Under the pieces are notes generated by a model that was not told the DNA's origin, did no database searches, and saw only the letters and a list, made by a program, of their open reading frames with translations. Positions 35,072 to 45,648 of a stretch of DNA of 64,000 bases are shown in pieces. The translations under genes and the position numbers were made by a program. Location: contig KN832556.1 in assembly GCA_000827205.1 (NCBI GenBank), positions 1,491,680-1,555,679 on the forward strand. The letters are read 5' to 3'. This DNA comes from Plicaturopsis crispa FD-325 SS-3 (taxonomy: Eukaryota; Basidiomycota; Agaricomycetes; Amylocorticiales; Amylocorticiaceae). The first letter of the stretch is position 1. Every line of letters begins with the position of its first letter.

Positions 35072-36286
35072 TGGTCCATCCGCGTATTATTATCCATGCG
35101 GTCCGGTTGTCACCCGTCGTCTTCTCTTTGCAGACGGATTCCCGCCTTTGCTCCGTGTCCCTCATCCCATGCCTTCAGTCTCTCACATGGAGTCCTTTAC
35201 GACAAGATACTTTACGCCCACTTTCATCAGCGGATGACCCAGTATACCCCTGCATCGGTATTCGCCCACTCTGTCATTATTTCCCTTCCATGGTTAGGTT
35301 ACATACTTTTCGGATGTGTCCTATGGATTCAATATTCCACGGCTATTTTTCTCGTATGATCTTCAATGTGCATGGCATGTACGGACTGTTCAACGCCGAA
35401 TGAATATGAAATTTATCATATTGCTCACTGGTGACTGCGTGGTCACAAGTAAATCACGGGAGGTTGCAATCTGTGGCAACGGAGGACCAATGGAATTCCT
35501 GGTTGCTTCGTGGCCCCCAATCAGACGCATTAACCGCCGCGTCCGCGTAAGCCCTGTACCTGCCAGTGGTGTAGTTTTTGTCCAATATGCTCCTCGGACT
35601 TAAATTCAAACCCCAGGGTAGACGCTGTTTGTTTAAGTTTCACGGAGGTCACGACATGGTCATGGTAGGGCCGTATTAGAGCTGTTTTGGACGGTCCAAA
35701 AAATTGGTTTTCAGACATCGCCTATTATTGAAGCCTTCGGGATGGGGTAATGGCCATGACAGAGGTCCTATGTCCATAGTTCCGTGGGGCCACCTCGTCA
35801 GACAAGTTGACAAGTATGAGTAGCATGCGTACGGGCGCTCAATCTTCGCATCTCTGAATTATGATTCAAAAGTAGTGGTCTAGCCAAACAAAATTCGTCG
35901 CCGTCGTTGTCATCGCCAGCAGCAGCCTGCTCAGCGCTCACAGCTTTAAGCATCAACTAAGTAAGTACATAAGGCAAACATAAGTGCTGCGGACTGATGA
36001 GAATCTAAGATTTCATTCTGGTTTTTTGATCTGTCGATTACCGGTAGCTGCCGTGCCTGCCGCTGACTTGGTTCCGTTGTTTCGAGGACGTCTGACGGTG
36101 CATACACCCCAGAACAACGGTTCGAATCTGCAAGTTATTTATCTGATACAGAGAGCCTAAGCGTGTACCAACTTGAAGATGAGAGGTGGGTAAAATTGGG
36201 CTATGCTTTTAGACTTTCCTACGACATGCATGATTCCAATGGCGACAAGTACCTGCGTGGTGACAAAAAGGAGTCGGTGACCTCTC
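35072..36286. other. intergenic, no gene seen
   Basis: About 1.2 kb holding the CLC 3' end and the 3' end of the minus-strand SDHAF4 gene. A GGTTCGAATC at 36119 resembles a tRNA B box but lacks a matching tRNA fold. No other signal is supported. Confidence 0.4.
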
Positions 36287-36694
36287 CTAAAAGTCGGAAA
36301 CCCTGCCCTTGAAGCTCCAATCACCATCGTCCTGCCCCCAGTTTTTCACAGGCTCTCTCTTTGGTCCCCCTCTTTCACCCGTACGTGGATTCACTTCACC
36401 CTCGAATTCCGGCTCCAGTGGACGGCGTGCGTCGGGATGTAGGGCAAGCTCTGCCTCAGCATCTCCGCGGGATGACGACGAGGCCGTGAGAGGGGCTTGT
36501 GCTGCGCGCTGAAGCTCCTCGAATTCGCGCTGCAGCTCCCGCGGTAGCGCGGGCGGTGCTGGGCGGTTTAAATTGGTAGACATGGTTCGAGAGCGGGACG
36601 TGGGAGGGGCTGTGACGCGCCGTAACGATGCTGTGTTCCGTGTACGAGTACAGGTCAATCGCAACGCGCTGCGGGCGGTATTGAAGGTGTTCAT
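36287..36694 (-). CDS. SDH8: succinate dehydrogenase assembly factor 4 (SDHAF4 / Sdh8)
   Basis: A single exon of 135 residues. The C-terminal EFEGEVNPRTGERGGPKREP followed by VKNWGQDDGDWSFKGRVSDF is the diagnostic DUF1674 block of SDHAF4. The N-terminus is Arg/Ser/Thr-rich with almost no acidic residues (MNTFNTARSALRLTCTRTRN), a typical mitochondrial presequence. The family binds the flavinylated catalytic subunit SdhA in the matrix, shields the FAD from side reactions, and helps it join SdhB. The start codon lies about 300 bp from a hAT-type transposon copy that occupies part of the shared upstream region. Confidence 0.93.
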   Translation of the reverse strand: MNTFNTARSALRLTCTRTRNTASLRRVTAPPTSRSRTMSTNLNRPAPPALPRELQREFEELQRAAQAPLTASSSSRGDAEAELALHPDARRPLEPEFEGEVNPRTGERGGPKREPVKNWGQDDGDWSFKGRVSDF

Positions 36695-37002
36695 GATTTC
36701 ACAAAGCAGTGCTCCAGTTGTGAAATGTAAGTTCCCGGTGGAGACACTTTATGAGAACATACGAGGACGTACCGGGATAGGCAATGACAACGCCTAACAA
36801 CCTTTACCCGTGTCTGTGTGTGTGAGAGGCTTTATGTTTGCCCTGCGGCGCTGTATGTTTCCAGGAAATATTGTCAGAAGATGAAGGTGAGAGTGGTGTG
36901 ATAGGATGTCAAGGTACCCGGAGAACCTTTGCACCGAGTTTTCGGCTACAAAGAGATCGGAGTCTCGGTGAGATCTTGTGCAAGATCTCTGTCTGCTACG
37001 AT
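36695..37002. other. upstream region of SDHAF4 up to the transposon
   Basis: About 300 bp of likely SDHAF4 promoter. Near its right end lies AGATCTTGTGCAAGATCT (36971-36988), two 8-bp arms around TG. It is followed by the left target-site copy GCTACGAT (36995-37002). Confidence 0.5.
36995..37002. repeat. left copy of 8-bp target-site duplication
   Basis: GCTACGAT, matched exactly by 37786-37793 on the other side of the element. Confidence 0.85.
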
Positions 37003-37785
37003 TAGTGCTGCCGCTGATGTGAGGTGAACTCAAGTTGACCTCAACTCAAATCAAGCCCATTACCTTATTGGGCGTCTTGAGGTGCCTCAAGGTGAACCGA
37101 CCTTGAGTTGCATCGCGATTTGATGACCGATTTAGAAAGCTCGAGAAATGTCGCGCGACGCACCATCGCGGGCAGCCTCTGGGCAACCTGAGACCCTATG
37201 GGCTCGAGTGTGGCCTGCCAGTAACACTGCCAGATGTGTAGTGTCATTATAACATGTAGTTCAGCGTTCCAACATCATTTTTTCGCTACGCAAGTTGAAA
37301 GCTACAGGCGCTCCGCTGCCGTCCAAGAGTCAACTTTGTTCTGGACCCCGCGCCACTTCATTCACGCGGGTGGGCGGTCGTCCGACTGAATGCATGACAA
37401 GTGGACAGGACCAGGGCTCCTGTTTTCTCTCACCACGCTAGGGGACATTGAGTGAAGAAAGAATTTTGCCGTCTTACAATTATCAAGACTGGCATTCTAG
37501 CACTAGGTGCTGACTTACGACCGGCCGTCAACGCGTCTAGGCTAAGTGCTGCCATCCCCCGAAAACATTAACAGTGGTGGACGCGGCGAGGGTCAACGGT
37601 ACAATAAGTATGCACCTTGCAAGTGCAAGCAGCGACGCGCAACAACGCGTCACGGCACCCTCTGCCGTCGTTCCCAAAATGGAATGCCATCTCAAGGTGA
37701 ATCAAGTTGGAATCACCTTGAGTTGCTTGAGATGCACAGCCACTTCACCTTGAGCTGATCTCAACTCACATCAGCGGCAGCACTA
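37003..37785. mobile_element. non-autonomous hAT-type DNA transposon (MITE-like), 783 bp
   Basis: The left end at 37003-37023 and the right end at 37765-37785 are perfect 21-bp inverted repeats beginning TAGTGCTGCCGCTGATGTGA. The bases just outside both ends are identical: GCTACGAT at 36995-37002 and at 37786-37793. This is an 8-bp target-site duplication. A TIR starting YARNG (here TAGTG) with an 8-bp duplication is the hAT superfamily rule. The 10-mer CTCAAGGTGA occurs four times near the ends, at 37086-37095 and 37691-37700 forward and at 37713-37722 and 37745-37754 reverse. Such subterminal repeats are a normal hAT transposase-binding feature. No transposase frame lies inside, so it must be moved in trans. 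The perfect duplication and TIRs suggest a fairly recent insertion. Confidence 0.88.
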
Positions 37786-37793
37786 GCTACGAT
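37786..37793. repeat. right copy of 8-bp target-site duplication
   Basis: GCTACGAT, matched exactly by 36995-37002. Confidence 0.85.
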
Positions 37794-38384
37794 GTTTCCT
37801 TATGTTTCCTCGACAATTTGTCGTCGACGCCCAGTCTTTTCGGTGGTCAAATAGTCAAGGAGATGCTGCACAACTGTGCATACGCCTGGACACTGCTGCC
37901 GCGAACTCGTCGTGCCAAAATGGACCCATCCGCGGCTCCGAATGGGATCAATCTTCCACGATTTGACCACCAGGATGCCGCCACAAAATGCGAACTTGCA
38001 GGCAAAATTACATTTTTAAGACCAGTCGTCCCCTGATGCGCTGTAGACTATAGCGCTGCACATCATTTTGCTTCACATAGAAAAAAACCGGGGCAGATAG
38101 GTACCACCAGGCTAACGCCTGATCGAATCCGCAGCACTTGCCACGCGCGAGGAAGCTTTAACGACTAAGCGCGACCATTCGGACAAGTTACTCATTCCGG
38201 ATTTTGTTTGAGCTCTATATATGTTTTCCCAAACGTCCTGTCTCCTGCTCCTACACCGTCACCTTGCTTTTGCGCGTTCTCGTTTTTCTACCGCTTGGTT
38301 TGCTTAACCGTTGTTAATTTTGACTCCGTCGCTCCTAGGGTGCTCCTCGTTCTCCTTTCTACCGCCTGCGCGAGGCGTCTGTCC
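37794..38384. promoter_or_regulatory. upstream region of the large Zn2Cys6 gene
   Basis: About 590 bp between the transposon and the start codon at 38385. A TATATA-containing stretch (CTCTATATATG) at about 38213-38223 lies about 165 bases before the ATG and could be a TATA element. Pyrimidine-rich DNA follows it. The promoter role is inferred from position and composition. Confidence 0.35.
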
Positions 38385-41300
38385 ATGCACGACGCTCACT
38401 CTTTCGGACAAGCGGGAGGAAGTGGTTATTCCACCAATGTTATCGATCTCGGTGGCCCCTCATCCTCGCATGCACCACGCATGATGTCGCGGCGGGCTGC
38501 GGCCCATAATTCCGACGATTCGGGGTCCATGTCGAACAAAAAACGAAAGATGGAGCGTGCGTGTGACGCATGCCGTCGCAAAAAGACCAGATGTGACGGG
38601 CCCAGCAAGCCCGACAACGTCTGCTCGAATTGCGCTCAGCTGCACAAGGATTGCACATATGTGTGCGTGTCTATTTTTTTTTGCCATGTTCCCTATTTTG
38701 CGACAACGACCGAAATGCACGGCTAATATATTATTTTCTCATCGGTCCATGCTTTTCATTAGGGAAGCATCGAAACCGCGAGGACCACCAAAGATGTGAG
38801 TAGCTATATTGCGACTGGTACAAATATAGAGGACGCAGTTCTCACAAGAAGCACCTTTCTCATCAGGTACGTTGTAGGTTTGGAAGACAGGGTTGAGGAG
38901 CTGGAGGCTCTTATTGAGAGGGTGAGTTTGGTCCAATAAACTCTTTTCCATAATACCCAATGGCAAAGGTGGCACCACGATATGACCTCGAGTGGCGTAT
39001 TTGCTTTGGGTCTCCTTTGTCATTCCGCAGAAGACAAAGTATTGGCTTCAAGAACTTCACTGCTCCAATGCTTGACATCGGCTACACCACCCATAGATTG
39101 CAACCGCACATGATCATGTCACTAACACCCCACAACTCTAAACAGCTCTATCCGGGTGCAGATTTCTCAGACGAGCTAGGTCCGCGTGTTATCCGCGACT
39201 CATGGCGAGACGATCATCCCATGCACACAACTATACCGCGCCCTCCGAAAGTCCAGCGGCGTCGCTCTATCTCTACGACTCAGCCCTCGCAGCCTACGAA
39301 TCCTCCGCTTCGACCGCCTCGGTACTCCGTCAGCCTCGCCCCGTTGCGTCCATATCCTTCTGGACGGTTCCCGCCTACAGAGACCATCTCCTCCACCCAT
39401 CTCCTAACACAACCGCCATCCCGTGTTCGCCGCCGGACTCAACGGCAGCCAGATGGCGGTATGGAAGCTGACGGAGAGTCTACCGAGGACAATTCGTCCT
39501 CCGACGTAGACCGGGTTGACACCCTGAACTTGACGAGGGGTCGGAAACATCTGACATATCGTGGTTTGGAATCGGTAGATGATTCATCCGCATCTGCGTC
39601 AGCGGTGGACAGTCAAATGCGCTTCCATGGGAAGAGTAGCCTCTTCGAGCTAATAGGCGAGACGATGAAATTGAAGGAGATGCATCGGTCTTCAGTTCGG
39701 GAGGAGGGTATGAGAGGTAACGATCCACCGCGGAGGAGTCCTTCGCATGCGAATCACCGACGGCCTGAATACTGGACCACCCCACCTGTGCGTAACAAAC
39801 GGCTAATAATTCCCCGAGGCTGACTCATTAGCATGCTGCAGTGGGAACTTGCTTGGGAAGGCTGCGGCCTGCCGTTCAACACCATGCTCCCTTTTCCGCC
39901 GCCAGATCTCGTCCATTCTCTATTCGGACTCTACTTCACCCACACGAACACGCAATTTCCCCTCTTGCACCTCCCGACGTTCGAGCGCCAGTGGCGGGCC
40001 GGCCTGCAGTTCCGGGATCAGTGGTTCGCGTGCCTTGCTTTTACCGTATTCGCGGTAGCGGCGCGGTGGAGCGACGATGAGCGCGTCCTAGATGCTTCGC
40101 TTGTAGACGAGGACGATGATGCGGACTCTACGCACAAGAAATGGTATCGTGCTGGGCGGCAGTGGTATCAGGCGGCGATGGGTAAGCGGTTTTCTCGAGG
40201 AAGACCGTTCATAGTAAATGACACTACCTTATTTATTTCAGATATAACGAGAGCGCATCGCAGCATAGTCTATCCGCCATGTCTGTTTGAAGTTCAGTCC
40301 CTTATTGTGCGCCTGCTCCCCCCTCCATTCACAACCCTTTTCGCTGATTCGAAGACATACAGCTTTTGGGAATGTTCACGCGAAGTACTCTTGCCGGCCA
40401 GTCTGCTTCTTGGATGTTTATCAGCGTCGGCCTCCGGAAAGCGCAAGACGTCGGTGCACACCGCAAGATGATGTACACGAGCACGCCTACAGTTGAGCAA
40501 GAGCTATGGAAACGGGCTTTTTGGCTGCTTGTCGCGTTTGACCGCATAGGCAGCACCATAATAGGCCGACCTTGTTGTGCAGGCGAGGAGGAGTGAGTCA
40601 CAGCCCTCTATCTGGTCACGTCGTGCTTATACTCGGTAACCTGTCGCAGTTTTGATATAGATTTACCGCTTGAAGTCGATGACGATTTTTGGGAAACAGG
40701 CGATCCTGCGACCGACTTTCAACAGCCACCTGGGAAGCCTGCACTCGTGGCCGCCTTCAACATCTGGATACACCTAACACAGATCCAAGCTTTCGTACTG
40801 AAGACAATTGTCCGCACCATTCCATTCGAAAGTCAGTCAATTCAATTATTGAACTCTTCTACTCTCGCAGTATGCATCCGACAAGGCCAAAGTCCTCCTC
40901 ACCTCCGGCGCGCCCAACTGGAGAGCCGAGTTGACTTCACAAATCAACACCGCCCTCAACGATTGGGTCGATACAGTTCCCGCACATTGTGCGTGTTCTT
41001 CCTTTCTATCAATCAAAGCCTGATTGATGAGATTTTGGGTTGGCTAGTGCGTTGGTCCGACAAGATTGAGAACCCTATCTTTGCGAATCAATCCTTCACG
41101 CTGCACACGACATATCACCTGCTACGCATCCTTGTGAACCGGCCCTTCATGGCTTCAACGGTAGCGCACCGGCTAAATCCTCCCAGCTCCTCCATAGATG
41201 CCCTTGACACATGTGCTCAGGCCGCGCAATCGTGTGCACGCATCGTGAAGGCACAACTCCGGCGTGGCGTCTCCAATATACCGAATCTTCTGCGAACATC

Positions 41301-42363
41301 GCATATCTGCGCTGCTCTGCTCTCAATGTACGTCTGGGACCTCAAGGGGAGAGAGAGGGCACAGAGAGAGGCAGGTATGGTGGTCGACATGAAACCGCCA
41401 TTGGAAGTCACCGTGGAGATTTTGCAGTCCGACATCAAAACGTTTATGCAAGCGTTAGAGCTCGCACTGCCAAAGTGGGAGCTGGCTGCTGAAAATCTGT
41501 GAGCTCGCTTTCCGTGGCTGTGATTTTGCGTTGCTGACAGCGGTATTCCTCCACACAGACGTGAGCTTCGGGAATCTTTACCGACCTCAGCGCCTCCAGT
41601 CAATATCCCACCACCACAACCGTCGCAACCTACGAAACAGAAAAGGTCCATAAGACCCGATAATCGCCCTGGAAATTCACCTTCAACATCATCATCCTCG
41701 CACCGCTCTACACCGCAAATGTCATATACTCCTGGCACCAACACTACCCTTTCCCGTTCCGCACGTCCTCCCCCAATACAGCTTCAGCCGCATCTCGTGC
41801 ATATATCCCCCGCACCCTCTCCGCATCTTCTGTCCTCCGTCGAGCCCCTCCGCTCTACCTGGCAGAAACCCCAGCTTCAACGGCAGGAGCAGGAGCAGTT
41901 TTACGCCGAACCATCTCCGGAACAACGGTCGTCAAATCCCCACGCACACGAGGACTGGCGCCGCGAGCCTCCTGTGTCTCGGTATGTGCAAAACATTAGC
42001 ATGACGCGGCGGATGTCTGCGAGTTCTTCGCGACATGAGGGCCCGCCTACAGACCCCGACGAAATGCAGCTCATCCAGCCGGGTGAGTTTTGGCTTCCGC
42101 CAACACCCTCCGTCGATCAGGAGACCAGGTACGTTTCGCTGCCTTCACCCTTCTGGCCCCATGGCCAGCCTCTGTCAGACTGTCTGATATCATTCCTTCC
42201 CAGATGGGCACCAGAATGGGCACCACCACCGACTCCCGAAAACCAGATGTCCGCGCCGTACATCCAACGGCGGCCCTCTTATCCTAATCCTAATTCTCAA
42301 CAAATGTACTCCGACTCTGGTCGATATCCTCCACCGGGACAATATCGGGAAAGCTACCAGTAA
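38385..42363 (+). CDS. Zn2Cys6 transcription factor with fungal-specific middle homology domain
   Basis: Twelve exons: 38385-38662, 38763-38795, 38867-38921, 39146-39787, 39842-40181, 40242-40306, 40363-40592, 40650-40809, 40871-40988, 41048-41498, 41559-42128 and 42204-42363, giving 1033 residues. The zinc cluster spans CDACRRKKTRCDGPSKPDNV then CSNCAQLHKDC (CX2CX6CX9CX2CX6C). The linker (EASKPRGPPK) and a short coiled coil (YVVGLEDRVEELEALIER) follow. The middle domain (PF04082 type) carries FGLYFTHTNTQFPLLHLPTF, LFEVQSLI, SWMFISVGLRKAQDVGAHRK and ELWKRAFWLLVAFDRIGS. The tail of about 300 residues is Pro/Ser/Gln-rich. Intron 3 is 224 bases, long for this window, so a small exon could be missing. 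The regulon is unknown. Confidence 0.9.
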
Positions 42364-42662
42364 CATTCTCCGATTTGCTTTTACACGTATCATGGACTAG
42401 TCAACCTAGCTGTGCAAACCATATTGTAGCCATAGTATTTTACCTAGAGTCTCGTTCGCTCATCTGTTTCTTTTACCTCGTCGCAATACATGGAATTGGT
42501 GTAATAGGGTCTGCATAATATCGTTGATTACTTCAATAAATGGCCTAAGGTTTTTGTCAACCTCCCCCACATCGCTCGTGTATAATAAAACACATCCGTC
42601 TTTCAGCTTGGTATTGCGAGGTAGATATATAGATAAAGTGCTGAAAGCCTGGTAGCCACTCA

Positions 42663-43520
42663 TTATAAAACCACAGAACGCCCCCGTCCTTGGGACAGGC
42701 GCTTTGCGACGACCCTCTCAGCGGCATCCCATACGGTTTCCCCGCGTTTCGCAGCATTTTCCCATTCTACCGTCGCTGATGACGGTGCCGACTCTACCAC
42801 CAGCCTAGGATCGCTCGGAATAGGACTCCAATCCTCTGACTCCACTATCTTGGACGCGCCGCAGACCTGGACGACAAGCACCTGCAAGTGCGAGAGGTCG
42901 TGCGACTTCAACATCGCCTGCAACGTCTCCAAGATGTAGAACAGCAGCTTGCGTCTGCACCATACGGCGAAGTGGGTGAGCTCCGGAAGCGCTGCAAGGA
43001 TGCTCGAGTAGTCCAGGGCATCCGCAACGCAAACCCGGAGGCGTCTGACGGATGGATCAACGATACGTAGATCTAGTCCGTCACGACATGACAGGCCCAA
43101 AAAGTGCTGCTCCTGCGACCTGAGCACCGTCCGCAACGAGAATATTGGATGCATGCGGGACATCGTGAAGCCGCAGGCAACACTCTCTACGCCGCTGCAA
43201 GCTGCGAGCACGCGGTCAATGCTACGCAAGGGGCCGAGCGCGAATATACCGATGTATCTGACGAGCTGGGAAGGATTGTCGGTGTGTTGGAGAGCGAGCA
43301 GGAAAGAGTCGAGAGCGTGCGATGTACGCAGGATGACGGTATGGTAGAGAGACGGCGCGGCCCATCGTTTCACCCAGGTAGAAACGAGGGACAGGCGGAG
43401 TGCGGCGGGCGTAGAAGTCCACGCCGCAAGCTCGAAGACGTCGCGCATGATCTCAATAGGGAGTTGGGCGAATATGGTGACTTTGACGTCGGATGTGGTC
43501 TTGGGGATTGCCATGGTCAA
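42663..43520 (-). CDS. F-box-like domain protein
   Basis: A single exon of 285 residues. Residues about 16-60 (IFAQLPIEIMRDVFELAAW, LRLSLVSTWVKRWAAPSLYH, TVIL) match the basidiomycete F-box-like pattern of an LP.E...V..L.A helix pair followed by a W...LY strand. The rest shows weak leucine-rich spacing, as in the many expanded F-box-like genes of Agaricomycetes. Such proteins usually act as SCF substrate adaptors, but no partner can be read here. A second Met two residues in (MAIPKT) may be the true start. It converges on the large Zn2Cys6 gene. Confidence 0.75.
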   Translation of the reverse strand: MTMAIPKTTSDVKVTIFAQLPIEIMRDVFELAAWTSTPAALRLSLVSTWVKRWAAPSLYHTVILRTSHALDSFLLALQHTDNPSQLVRYIGIFALGPLRSIDRVLAACSGVESVACGFTMSRMHPIFSLRTVLRSQEQHFLGLSCRDGLDLRIVDPSVRRLRVCVADALDYSSILAALPELTHFAVWCRRKLLFYILETLQAMLKSHDLSHLQVLVVQVCGASKIVESEDWSPIPSDPRLVVESAPSSATVEWENAAKRGETVWDAAERVVAKRLSQGRGRSVVL

Positions 43521-44094
43521 GTCATGCTGCTGCTGTAGTCATGCATATATATATGAGGTTTATCTGATTCGCCCACGAGAGAAACTTACGCGGAATGCCT
43601 GGTATAGATATCTGCCAGCAAACTCCACACTGCTTCATCGATTTCCGTGGAAGTCAAAGGCACCCATCATGACGCTTTGTTAGATGCATAGTAATGCAAT
43701 ACCGGGGATTTGAGAAGGTATGTCTCAGTGAGAGGGATACCCCAAGTTTCAATGTGAGTCCTTGCGCAGACGATAGCATACCATGTCCTCTTACCATTGT
43801 AGGAGGAGAATTGTCAATACGCTGCTCTTCAAGTAAGTGCTGTTTGCGAGGACAGAACAAGCGAGGAGACCGCTGGCTAACGTCATGCAGGAAGCAAGAC
43901 TGAAGCAAGCTTGTGACTCGACAGTGATGATCAGGTCCAATGTTCACGGTCGCGTGACGCATCGCGTACTTGAGTATACGGACCCGATATACTTTTATTC
44001 TGCGAACTTGAAAACGCAAGCAAACGCACGACAGTGTCTAAATCAGAGTGGGTGGTACGCATAAATGGACAGCGACTAACGCTTGAGGAACAGG
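43521..44094. other. intergenic, no gene seen
   Basis: A 574-bp gap between two minus-strand genes. Short frames only. A TATATATATATG stretch lies at about 43545, just upstream of the F-box-like start. Confidence 0.4.
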
Positions 44095-44903
44095 TCAATG
44101 TCGGAGTTTCGCCGCCTTCGCCTCAGCCTTCATATCCTTTGTCCTCGCCAGAAGTTTTGCCGTGTCCTCGGCTGTGGTAATCCCTGGGTGTACATCGGTC
44201 GTAGACAGCGTAGACAGTGACTCCTCAAGCAAAGCTGCAAAATCGACATCGCGCATCGTGACCCCAGGGCCTATGGAGGTGCCAGAGCGCGCGTCGTGCG
44301 TGTGGAGGTATATGTGAACCTTCCGAGAGTCGATAGTGATCATCGGATGGTGCTAGTATGCACAAAGTGTATTAGCGCTGAATAGGTAAATATGAAAATA
44401 CACGGACGCACCCTTGTCAGCTGCGTTAGATCACGGAGACCTTCCACGAATTTCCATGCAGTAGCGAATTTTTCGAACTCAAACGTCTTCACTAAGCATC
44501 GCACCAGCTCATTGGCGTGGTACGCGTCGTTAATGGATACATTCTGAGCCTGACTTTGACTTTCCAGCCCTGAGTTCTCCCTGGGAAGTAAAACCGGGGG
44601 ACCTATGCGCCAAGCGCGCGCAAAAAGCGGCTTGAATTGGTGGGGTGACATGACGGGATCGACATGGGTTGGCAGCGATGCGAATGAGGCACTGGGACCA
44701 GTCTGAGGGCTTGGCTTCGTTTCGGAAGAGACTGTTGCCTCTGGGGCACTGGATGCATTGTGCGGTGGGATCGAAGTGGACTTGGTCCGGACGAAATGTT
44801 GCCAGTGAATCCGTGTCGGCTTTCTTGTAGCGGTGGCAGAGGCTGGCGTTCGAATGCCAGTTATCGCGCTAGAACGCGTCGTCTCGACCAGAAAGCGAAA
44901 CAT
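44095..44903 (-). CDS. pterin-4a-carbinolamine dehydratase-like protein with mitochondrial-type leader
   Basis: The exons are 44903-44412 and 44352-44095, giving 249 residues. The catalytic-family core is FEFEKFATAWKFVEGLRDLT, then QLTRHHPMI with the HHP motif, and VHIYLHTHDA. This is followed by GVTMRDVDFAALLEE, corresponding to the usual GLTxxDxxLA ending. The aromatic residue normally found five or six positions after HHP seems absent (ITIDSRK instead). The fold is clear but full activity is uncertain. About 115 residues precede the core. The first 45 are Arg/Thr-rich and nearly free of acids, as in mitochondrial leaders. A 60-base intron falls exactly before HHP. The start lies about 180 bp from a second hAT-type element. 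Confidence 0.78.
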
Positions 44904-45072
44904 CTGCGTATCTTAGGAGAACGCGGTTCAAAGTTGGTGGTCAGGACTCAGAGGCAGAAACTGCAGTGACGGTGAGATCCCAGATGGACATCGTATGCCC
45001 CTGTCTTTGAACTTACTGACTTGCCGCTTTGGGACTCTCACCACGGCGTCCCGTATTCGACACTCTTTTTCA

Positions 45073-45080
45073 CTGGAGTC
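45073..45080. repeat. left copy of 8-bp target-site duplication
   Basis: CTGGAGTC, matched exactly by 45641-45648 across the element. Confidence 0.82.
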
Positions 45081-45640
45081 TAGTGTACCGTGAAAAACTA
45101 TTTGGGCCTGTTATTAACCAGGTTAATAACCACCCGGGGTCAGAGCAATTATTCACAGGTGTTTTTAACATGGTTATTAACAGGTCACGTGCACGTTTCC
45201 CCCAAAAATGCGAATTAAATCATAAAAATTTTCTCGCGCGCCCCGCGGTGCCTACAATCGCCCTGACGTGTACTGACGAGTACTCACGACATCTATTGAG
45301 CAATCCAAGGGCATTGGGAGTACATTTGGTGAACCGAGAGGACTGTGGTCTTTGTTCAGAGACCTGTGAGAGCGTGGGAATGAGTGCAGCTCCTTGCAAT
45401 CTCCTGTTTTGGTTGGAATAACACAAACTCATTCAATGCACTCTATGTCCCTTTGAATTCAAGTCTGGCAAGCACTCCTATGCCTAGGTCGACAGCGACA
45501 GCCCTCGAAAGTCTCAAATAGTTTTTCACAAATAATTCACCTCTCCAAAGCCAGATTATTTATTAACTGGTTATTAACCGGTTATTAACCGGTGTTAATT
45601 AACCGGTGTTAATAACTCTGGCGTTTTTCACGGTACGCTA
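45081..45640. mobile_element. second non-autonomous hAT-type DNA transposon (MITE-like), 560 bp
   Basis: The left end reads TAGTGTACCGTGAAAAAC. The right end, read inward, is TAGCGTACCGTGAAAAAC, so 17 of 18 bases match. Both sides are flanked by CTGGAGTC (45073-45080 and 45641-45648), an 8-bp target duplication. TIR start and duplication length fit hAT. The subterminal DNA is packed with short self-complementary units (GTTATTAACC, GGTTAATAACC, TTAATTAACCGG), more at the right end. No transposase frame is present. The TIR sequence differs from that of the element at 37 kb, so the two belong to different families and would need different or broadly specific transposases. Confidence 0.85.
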
Positions 45641-45648
45641 CTGGAGTC
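45641..45648. repeat. right copy of 8-bp target-site duplication
   Basis: CTGGAGTC, matched exactly by 45073-45080. Confidence 0.82.

Noticed and set aside
36100-36135. tRNA-like B box GGTTCGAATC
   Set aside because: No matching A box, acceptor stem or anticodon arm could be built on either strand.
37003-37785. CRISPR-like spacing of CTCAAGGTGA repeats
   Set aside because: Copies are in both orientations, unevenly spaced, and inside a transposon in a eukaryotic genome.
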